10,557 nt of DNA, from NCBI GenBank assembly GCA_023428805.1, contig JAEYWW010000141.1, positions 1 to 10,557 on the forward strand. The letters are read 5' to 3'. Each line of letters begins with the position of its first letter. Within the stretch, counting starts at the first letter, position 1. This DNA is from Armatimonadota bacterium (GTDB lineage: Bacteria > Armatimonadota > Fimbriimonadia > Fimbriimonadales > Fimbriimonadaceae). Below are positions 5,046 to 10,557 of this stretch, piece by piece. The notes beneath the pieces are model-generated. The model saw only the letters and a program-made list of their open reading frames with translations, had not been told where the DNA came from and did not search any database. The translations under genes were made by a program, and so were the position numbers.

Positions 5046-7631
5046 ATGGACCCGTTTGAAGAGGATCGCCCAGAACTGACGGGGAGCCTGATTTCCATGG
5101 AGTTCGGCCCGGGAGGCCGCATATCTCAACTGTGGGCGAGCGACCCTGCCCTGGCCGAAGAAGGAGATGAGTTCCAATTCGTCCTGCCGCCCATCACATT
5201 CGGTGAAGAGAGTGCGGAGGATTATCTGCCTGGAACAATCCTCCTGGGAGCGCGAACGGACCCGGATGGACCGTGGATGCTCTCCCGCAACACGACGGCG
5301 CAATCTCAGGGCGCCGACATCGAAGACGAAGACTTCGACCCGAGCACAGTCAGCTTCAACTATGAGTTTCCGCTTCTGGATCAGATCGAGGCGACCGGAA
5401 AGTACTTCGAGGTTCCCGGGCAAATCCCCCAGATCATCTGGGAAATTGAGCTGAGAAATCGAGGAAGAGTCAGCATTGAGATCGGAGAGCTGGGATTTCC
5501 GCTCGCGTTCAACAATCTCTACGATGGGTTTGGGTGGACCGACGATCAACTGACAAAGCTCTGGAAGAGCCGGGTCTACATCCACAAATTCATCGGGGGC
5601 GGTGCAAGCTGGCTCTTCGCCCAGCGCATGAATGCCGAAACACCCGGGCTGTTGGTTTATCCCGGCGAACAGACGGGGTGGGAGTTCACGGCCCATGTCC
5701 GAACGAGTTTGAATACTCCCTACCAATGGGAGGGAATTCCAGTTGTCTACATCTACAGCAAGGCCACGATTGAGCGTGAAGAATGGCCGAGTTGGATGAA
5801 TGAGCATACGTCGCTCATTCTTGAACCGGGGGACAGCCGACGCTTTCAAATGCGGTTTGTGCCCTGCGACAGCGAGCGGCACGATGGCGTGAACCAAACT
5901 CTCGCCATCTGCGGGCGTCCGGCGATTCGTGTCTTCCCCTCCTGCGTCGCTCCGGTTGACGTTGGGATCGGAATCGAAATCAACGGCGCGACACCCGACA
6001 AGTTTTTCCTGAATCGCGATGCGCAAGTCGAGTCGGATACCGACGAGGAAAGCTCATTCTGCTTTGTCAAGCCGACAGAAACCGGCCCGCTTCACGTTGG
6101 ATTTCGGGATTCGGCGGGAGTGCCCTGCTGGGTCCACCTTCTGTTCACCGATCCGATGAAGGACATGGTGCTTCGTCGGGCGGATTGGATTGCGAAGAAC
6201 CAGGTTCATCACGAGCCAGGTGGAATGCTCGATAAAGCGATTGTGCTGACAAACATTGCCACGGGAGAACGCGTCACCGACCCCACGGAGTATGCGGAAT
6301 CGAGCGGGATCGAGTGCTCCCTGGCCGATGCGCTGTACCTGGCGGAAAAGAACGCGCTCTATCCCGAGGTCTCACAGATCAAAATTCTTGATTCTTACAT
6401 CTCGGAATTCCTCCTTGACGATGTGCAGAATCCGAGCAATCATGCCGTGGCGAGCGTTCTCTCCGAAGGTGGCATTGGGGCGTATTTTGGCCGCCCACTC
6501 GGCTACCCGCACGTCATCAACCTCTACCATTCGATGTACCGGATCGCCAGCAGCTATGGCGAAACGGCCCTCAAACCCCGGGCTTATCTCAACCGCGCCT
6601 ATCTGACAGCTCTTGCAATGTTCGATCAGGGCTGGCGGCTCTACGTGCGCACGGTGGGCATTCTCGGATTCGCCAGAATCTACGATCTGCTCGATGATCT
6701 TCGCCGGGAGGCGATGCATCAGGAGGCGGAAGAACTTGAGAAATGCGTCCGCTTCAAGGCCGGAGAGCTGATGAAGCTCAAACACCCCTATGCCGGCGAG
6801 TCTGTCATGGACACCAGCGGCATGGAGGAGGTCTTCGCGGCCGCGCGGTTCATGGCGGATGACGATCACCTGGAAAGAACTGTGCGCTGCGCGTTTGCCG
6901 CACGGTCGCTCGCCCCGAGTTGGTGGTGGTACGGGGCCGACAAGCGCTCGTGGGATGGCGCGGATTCGACGCCTCTGCGGGCGCTCGTGGATCGCGGAGA
7001 GGCGTGCCTGGCGCACACAACCATTCCCAACTCCCTCATCTTTTTCGGCATGATGGACCGCGATTACTTGGCGGTGCCCGAAGCCTATATGCGGATGGCC
7101 TTCGGCGGAATGCTCGGCCCCTGGGCGTTGGTCCGCAAGGATGGGGCCGCGTCCATGTGCTACTGCCCTGACCTCAGTTCCAAGCAGGCAGGGTTCAACG
7201 TTTTCACCGGCGGGAGCGGTCTGGGCTACTATCACTATCTGCGCGGCGCGGGGGCTTATGTGCTGCCGAATCGCAATCAAGGCCTCTTCATATTCGGGTG
7301 CCACTACGAGCCGGATGAGGCCAAGCACATCGTGCGCCCGTGGGACGGAGTTGGGCGGAGGATTATTCTACGGCAGTTCGGCACGGCATTTGAGCTTGGT
7401 TTTGGCCGTTTTGTTGAACTGCGGCTTGATCTGCGCAAGCGTTGGTTCGAGGCGGATATCGAAAATCCTTCAGATAAGGAGATTCGATCCTGGATCAGGG
7501 CGTCTGGATTGTGGGGGAGCATTTTGTCGATCCAGGGCAAGAGTTTTGAAGCGGTGAATGGCGTCGTCCAGTGCCCGGTCCAGCTCCCGGCGGGCAAGAC
7601 GATCACAATCAGAGGAAAGGTGGTGAGATAA
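5046..7631 (+). CDS. Large protein resembling the uncharacterised DUF5695 family
   Basis: This 861-residue protein lacks a signal peptide and membrane segments, so it is probably cytoplasmic. Its layout is a beta-rich N-terminal part (about 1-365), an all-helical middle (about 369-680) and a beta-rich C-terminal part (about 690-861). That order is common in glycoside hydrolases and phosphorylases with (alpha/alpha)6 barrels. The most striking segment is aromatic and acidic: WWWYG at 626-630, D632, SWDGAD at 635-640, then HTTIPNS at 657-663. By recollection it resembles DUF5695 proteins, but no catalytic residue can be named. ATG 5046 is chosen because it keeps the first beta strand (about residues 14-25) whole, although no clear Shine-Dalgarno site precedes it. 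An in-frame ATG at 5097 has GGGGAG ten bases upstream. The stop codon overlaps the start of the next gene by one base (TAATG), so the two are coupled. No carbohydrate-uptake or other sugar-catabolic gene lies in the same operon to suggest a substrate. Confidence 0.8.
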   Translation: MDPFEEDRPELTGSLISMEFGPGGRISQLWASDPALAEEGDEFQFVLPPITFGEESAEDYLPGTILLGARTDPDGPWMLSRNTTAQSQGADIEDEDFDPSTVSFNYEFPLLDQIEATGKYFEVPGQIPQIIWEIELRNRGRVSIEIGELGFPLAFNNLYDGFGWTDDQLTKLWKSRVYIHKFIGGGASWLFAQRMNAETPGLLVYPGEQTGWEFTAHVRTSLNTPYQWEGIPVVYIYSKATIEREEWPSWMNEHTSLILEPGDSRRFQMRFVPCDSERHDGVNQTLAICGRPAIRVFPSCVAPVDVGIGIEINGATPDKFFLNRDAQVESDTDEESSFCFVKPTETGPLHVGFRDSAGVPCWVHLLFTDPMKDMVLRRADWIAKNQVHHEPGGMLDKAIVLTNIATGERVTDPTEYAESSGIECSLADALYLAEKNALYPEVSQIKILDSYISEFLLDDVQNPSNHAVASVLSEGGIGAYFGRPLGYPHVINLYHSMYRIASSYGETALKPRAYLNRAYLTALAMFDQGWRLYVRTVGILGFARIYDLLDDLRREAMHQEAEELEKCVRFKAGELMKLKHPYAGESVMDTSGMEEVFAAARFMADDDHLERTVRCAFAARSLAPSWWWYGADKRSWDGADSTPLRALVDRGEACLAHTTIPNSLIFFGMMDRDYLAVPEAYMRMAFGGMLGPWALVRKDGAASMCYCPDLSSKQAGFNVFTGGSGLGYYHYLRGAGAYVLPNRNQGLFIFGCHYEPDEAKHIVRPWDGVGRRIILRQFGTAFELGFGRFVELRLDLRKRWFEADIENPSDKEIRSWIRASGLWGSILSIQGKSFEAVNGVVQCPVQLPAGKTITIRGKVVR

Positions 7632-7987
7632 TGCGTAACGGAATGCCGGATTGGTGGTTGAATGCGTCGGGACTCTTCTTCGTCCTTGGGAGCATCGCAT
7701 TTGTCGCGGGCGTGATCCTGATCGCCTATCTGATCTATGCCGTCATGCAGCTCCACCGTCAGGTTCTTCTGCTCACCCACAAAGTCGAGGAAATCAGCGA
7801 CAGTGTGAAGTCGACCGCGAAAACCATCGAGAAAACAACCGAGGAAGTCGGAATCAGGGTTTCCGGCATCACAGGAGTCGTGGACGAGTCAGCCTCCCGT
7901 GCCTTCGGCTTGATCGAGAGGGTGGTTCCCTACCTGCTGGGAATCGGGCTGTTCTGGCGATTGAAGACGCTGATCAGCCGACGCTGA
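7631..7987 (+). CDS. Small membrane-anchored helical protein (DUF948-like)
   Basis: This 118-residue protein has one strong membrane helix (about 12-38). It is followed by an amphipathic, coiled-coil-prone stretch rich in Glu, Lys, Ser, Thr and Val (about 41-85), with heptad-like spacing such as VEEISDSVKST. A second hydrophobic stretch, VVPYLLGIGLF near 98-108, could be a re-entrant or second membrane segment. It ends in a basic tail. The layout recalls DUF948-type proteins, but this is a shape match only. The reading frame is open upstream to an ATG at 7571, but the ATG at 7631 is preferred. It overlaps the stop of the preceding gene as TAATG, has GGTGG upstream, and places the membrane helix close to the N-terminus. 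Coupling to the DUF5695-like gene suggests a shared task, perhaps membrane tethering. The 3' end overlaps the convergent antiporter gene by 14 nt. Confidence 0.75.
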   Translation: MRNGMPDWWLNASGLFFVLGSIAFVAGVILIAYLIYAVMQLHRQVLLLTHKVEEISDSVKSTAKTIEKTTEEVGIRVSGITGVVDESASRAFGLIERVVPYLLGIGLFWRLKTLISRR

Positions 7988-9668
7988 CCTCATCCCTTTC
8001 TCCAGTTCCAAGCCGGCGGCAATCTTCCTCCAGCTTCTGGCTGATCCTGTCCATGGCGATCTTGCCAAGCCGCCTGCCGACAATCTGCTCCTCATCGACA
8101 ACCACATCGGCCCCGGCGATATCCAGATCATCGGCGATGGAATGGTAGCGGGCCCGGGCAACGATGGGAATGTAGGGATCGGCGAGTTTGATTTGACCGA
8201 CAATGATTCTCGCTGCATTGTAGTCCGGCACCGCAACGACGGCGATGGCCGCGGAGTGGACGGACGCCATTTCTAAAATTTCGGACGACGTTGCATCACC
8301 CGTCAGCGATCGATAGCCGTGCTCATCAGCCAGGCGGGACAGCTTGGGATTGAGGTCGAGCACGAGCACCGACATTCCCGAATCCCGCAGTTCTCCGCAG
8401 GCCGCCTGCCCCGCATCGCCATATCCCACAACAATGACGTGCCGTTCCATTTCTCCATGAGGATGAGCCATGCGCTCGGATTGGGCGAGTTTTTTGGTCG
8501 GAACCAGCCATATCGAAATCCTCCGGGCGATGGATGGAGCTTTTCCCGCCACCCAGGGTGTGGCGAGCAATGTAATCAGGGTGACTCCCACGAGAAGCTG
8601 GAAGACATCCTGCGAGATGATGTCGGATTGATGCGCGATCTCGGCGATGACAAAAGAGAACTCGCCAACCTGGCTGAGAGCGAGTGCCGCCGCTAGACAC
8701 TCGATGATGCCTGGCTGAAAAGGACGCAGCAAGGCGAAAGTGGTGACGGTTTTGCCAATTGTCACCAGCAGCGATACTCCGAGCAGAAGCAAGGCGTGAG
8801 AAGCCATCCACTTCGGATCCGCGAGCAGGCCAATGGAGACAAAGAAAACGGTGATGAAGAGCGTCTTGAGCGGCAGGATATCCGCCCGCATCTGGTCGCT
8901 GAATTTGGTTTCCGAAAGCAGCATTCCCGCGAGGAACGCTCCTACGGCGGGCGCAAGATGGATGGCGTGGGCGGCGTAGGTCGCTCCAATCGCGGTTGTG
9001 ATCGCCAGCAGGATCGGCAGCTCGCGGTTTTTGGCGATGACCTTCTCGCTGATGAGCCTCGGAAGCACGAAGCTGCTGAGTACGATCAAGCCGATGATGA
9101 GAAAAAGCGTGTTCAGCAGGGTGGACTGCAGCTTCACCGTCACGTCACCGCCTTCGGTCATGAATTCGGCGGCGAGCAGCAGAGGCATCACGGCAATGTC
9201 TTGGACCAGGAGAATCCCCAGAGCGGAGCGACCCTGGATAGAGTCGAGCTGATTGGTGTCCTTGAGGATGCGAAAGACGATGGCTGTCGACCCGAGCGAC
9301 AGCACCATGCCGATCATGATCGCGGACTTGATGTCCTGCCCCAAAGCGTATGCCAGCCCGGTCGTGATCGCGACAATTCCGACAACCGAGAGTGCGCCTG
9401 CTACAAGAATCCCAGTGCCCAGCCGGATCAATCGTTTGAAGGAGAACTCTAGACCAAACGTGAAGAGCAGGAGGGCAACGCCGATTTCAGCGATGGATTT
9501 GACCGCATCATTGGAATCGACAAGCCCGAGTCCTCCTGGTCCGGCAATGACGCCGGCAACCAGACAGCCTGCAACCCAGCTTAGCCCAATGCGTTCAAAG
9601 AGGAGTCCAAAAAGGAGCGCACCGGAAAGCGCGGCAAGGACATTCAGGATCAGGCCCCAAGACTCCAT
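7974..9668 (-). CDS. CPA2 family monovalent cation/proton antiporter with RCK (TrkA-N) domain
   Basis: This 564-residue inner-membrane transporter belongs to the KefB/KefC/YbaL type and exchanges K+ or Na+ for protons. Residues 1-390 form the Na+/H+ exchanger domain, with about twelve hydrophobic helices. Visible family motifs are LLFTFGLEFS at 67-76, LGSTAIVF at 125-132, VQDIAVMP at 155-162 (Gln156-Asp157, the usual ion-site pair) and LSQVGEFSFVI at 331-341. A cytosolic RCK domain follows (about 409-535) with the Rossmann loop GYGDAG at 415-420 and Asp438 at the end of the second strand, which suggests dinucleotide regulation. No RCK_C domain is present; a charged tail of about 25 residues ends the protein. 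ATG 9668 is the first start and opens straight into helix 1, with only a weak ribosome site. It begins 19 bases after the DUF6941-like gene, so the two may be co-transcribed. Confidence 0.93.
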   Translation of the reverse strand: MESWGLILNVLAALSGALLFGLLFERIGLSWVAGCLVAGVIAGPGGLGLVDSNDAVKSIAEIGVALLLFTFGLEFSFKRLIRLGTGILVAGALSVVGIVAITTGLAYALGQDIKSAIMIGMVLSLGSTAIVFRILKDTNQLDSIQGRSALGILLVQDIAVMPLLLAAEFMTEGGDVTVKLQSTLLNTLFLIIGLIVLSSFVLPRLISEKVIAKNRELPILLAITTAIGATYAAHAIHLAPAVGAFLAGMLLSETKFSDQMRADILPLKTLFITVFFVSIGLLADPKWMASHALLLLGVSLLVTIGKTVTTFALLRPFQPGIIECLAAALALSQVGEFSFVIAEIAHQSDIISQDVFQLLVGVTLITLLATPWVAGKAPSIARRISIWLVPTKKLAQSERMAHPHGEMERHVIVVGYGDAGQAACGELRDSGMSVLVLDLNPKLSRLADEHGYRSLTGDATSSEILEMASVHSAAIAVVAVPDYNAARIIVGQIKLADPYIPIVARARYHSIADDLDIAGADVVVDEEQIVGRRLGKIAMDRISQKLEEDCRRLGTGERDEVSVG

Positions 9669-9687
9669 CTACGAAGTATGTCTGAAC

Positions 9688-10086
9688 TTACTCTGCCGGC
9701 ACAAGCACAGGGAGCCTTTCCTCACCGATAGGGTGACCATTGGCCATCACATCGAAGCGGTAGAAACCCGGTCGTTCAAAACGGATGGAGGGCACAAAAA
9801 ACTGAACAAACAGCCTCGTCGAACCACCGCTTGCATCCCTCGGCACCATCCCATTCGCATTGAAATCGAGAACGGTTCTGCCGTCTTCGTCGATCAGCCT
9901 CACCATCAAATCGAGCGGGTCATCGGCTTCGGCGGGATCGAATTCGACTTGGATGCAGAGAAAGAATGGGGGATGATCGATGGGCAGGTGTGGAACGACA
10001 ATGTTCTCAAACATCCCCACCATTGTGTTGCGCCCATTCTGCTGCTGGGTCGCATACTCACAGGCCTTGCAGAGAAGCAGCCTCAC
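9688..10086 (-). CDS. DUF6941-like small protein of unknown function
   Basis: This 132-residue soluble protein appears beta-rich. It starts with a short hydrophobic segment containing a single CxxC (Cys6, Cys9), followed by a glycine/asparagine turn and a strand-rich body with acidic turns (LIDEDGR near 64-70; RPGFYRFDV near 104-112). By recollection it resembles DUF6941 proteins, which begin with a similar strand and carry a conserved F-x-x-I...P-H-x-P pattern; here FENIVVPHLP is seen at 26-35. Its biochemical role is unknown. I chose the GTG at 10086, because it forms a 4-nt GTGA overlap with the stop of the glycosyltransferase gene and begins the protein at the first strand. An ATG at 10110 would add eight residues and overlap the upstream gene by 28 nt. 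Neither has a strong ribosome site. It sits between a glycosyltransferase and an antiporter gene in one tight strand run. Confidence 0.7.
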   Translation of the reverse strand: MRLLLCKACEYATQQQNGRNTMVGMFENIVVPHLPIDHPPFFLCIQVEFDPAEADDPLDLMVRLIDEDGRTVLDFNANGMVPRDASGGSTRLFVQFFVPSIRFERPGFYRFDVMANGHPIGEERLPVLVPAE

Positions 10087-10557
10087 AGCTTTGCCGACCG
10101 CCGGTAGCATTTTTCGAGCCTGTCCACCATCTGATCTACGCTGAACATGTCCCGCACTCTCTGGCTGGCATTCCGTCCGAGACGCTCACGCTCGTCATTC
10201 TCCTGAAGCAAATAGGCCATGCTCGCCGCGAAGGCATGAGGAGTCTGGTCAACGAGATACCCTGTCTCGCCGTGGAGAACAACCTCCTCCAAGCCTCCAA
10301 CTCGGGAGGCTACGACCGCCCGTCCCCTGGCCATGGATTCCAACGCGGCCAGCGAGAACGACTCCATGCTGCTGGGGAGGATCGAGAAAGACATGGCATC
10401 GAAAAGACGCGGGACATCTGCGCGATCCCCAGTGAAGGTGACATGGCGGCTGATGCCCATGTCATGGACGCGCTGCTTGAGCAGTCCGGGAAACTCGCCC
10501 ACTTCGCGGCCGACAAACATCAATTGCAGGTCCGGGTGAATGTCAAGAAGCTCAGGC
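10083..10557 (-). CDS. Glycosyltransferase family 4 (GT-B), C-terminal part; 5' end outside window
   Basis: Only the last 157 residues are visible. They form the nucleotide-sugar-binding Rossmann half of a GT-B retaining glycosyltransferase. The strand LQLMFVG is followed by VTFTGDRADVPRLF, then ILPSSMESFSLAALE with the GT4 signature E-x7-E (Glu65 and Glu73 of the fragment), then a loop with VVASRVGGLEEVV and GETGYLV. These match enzymes that transfer a sugar from a nucleotide donor to polysaccharide, lipopolysaccharide or small acceptors; donor and acceptor cannot be deduced. The C-terminus is complete at 10083 and overlaps the next gene by GTGA. The first visible codon is a proline codon after one spare base at 10557, so the reading frame continues off the right edge. 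Confidence 0.93.
   Translation of the reverse strand, partial: PELLDIHPDLQLMFVGREVGEFPGLLKQRVHDMGISRHVTFTGDRADVPRLFDAMSFSILPSSMESFSLAALESMARGRAVVASRVGGLEEVVLHGETGYLVDQTPHAFAASMAYLLQENDERERLGRNASQRVRDMFSVDQMVDRLEKCYRRSAKL

Noticed and set aside
5019..6026. Open minus-strand frame of 335 codons opposite the DUF5695-like gene
   Set aside because: It lies wholly antisense to a well-formed 861-residue protein, its translation is low in order (many Arg, Pro and His) and shows no family motif. It is a by-product of codon bias.
6372..7328. Open minus-strand frame of 318 codons opposite the same gene
   Set aside because: Same reason: antisense shadow with His/Arg-rich translation and no recognisable domain.
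7571..7630. Start of the small membrane protein at ATG 7571
   Set aside because: This would overlap the DUF5695-like gene by 61 nt and add a Pro/Gly/Gln-rich stretch before the membrane helix; the TAATG start at 7631 is the better fit.
9253..10107. Open plus-strand frame of 284 codons crossing the antiporter and DUF6941-like genes
   Set aside because: It runs antisense across two real genes and their junction, and the translation has no transporter or enzyme features.
1..10557. Search by eye for CRISPR repeats, tRNA/rRNA, insertion-sequence ends, attachment sites and strong intrinsic terminators
   Set aside because: No regularly spaced repeats, no cloverleaf-like segment, no transposase motif and no GC hairpin with a T-run were found. 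Convergent genes overlap, leaving no spacer for terminators.

Overview
This 10.5 kb window is a compact bacterial chromosomal segment, moderately GC-rich by eye. It holds nine protein-coding genes, seven complete and one cut at each edge. No RNA gene, CRISPR array, insertion sequence or phage gene was recognised. The taxon cannot be fixed from the sequence. The FHA/zinc-ribbon protein with duplicated PNRT-MGAP motifs, the large DUF5695-like protein and the DUF6941-like protein recall lineages such as Armatimonadota or Planctomycetota; this is recollection and low confidence. Gene packing is tight, with a 1-nt and a 4-nt stop/start overlap, an 11-nt same-strand overlap, and two tail-to-tail overlaps of 50 and 14 nt.

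Left part (1-1939): the N-terminal 601 residues of a secreted S9 (DPP-IV-type) serine peptidase lie on the minus strand, with the catalytic serine just inside the window edge. A 135-bp divergent spacer follows.

Middle part (1940-5045): this is a phosphorylation-signalling block. A soluble GAF-histidine kinase on the plus strand converges on, and overlaps, a minus-strand pair. That pair is an FHA/zinc-ribbon protein followed by a PP2C-type Ser/Thr phosphatase whose TTG start lies inside the end of the FHA gene. The pair fits a Hanks-type phospho-threonine circuit (reader plus eraser), but the kinase is not in the window.

Right-middle part (5046-7987): an 861-residue protein with a beta / all-alpha / beta layout, resembling the uncharacterised DUF5695 family, is translationally coupled to a 118-residue membrane-anchored helical protein. 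It shares a 68-bp divergent promoter region with the FHA gene.

Right part (7974-10557): a minus-strand string reads, in transcription order, the C-terminal part of a GT4 glycosyltransferase, a DUF6941-like small protein, and a CPA2-type cation/proton antiporter with a C-terminal RCK (TrkA-N) domain.

The points most worth a second look are the duplicated threonine motifs in the FHA protein, the NKFDE-type signature in the GAF domain of the kinase, the coupled DUF5695-like/membrane protein pair, and the missing double-Glu segment in the S9 peptidase.
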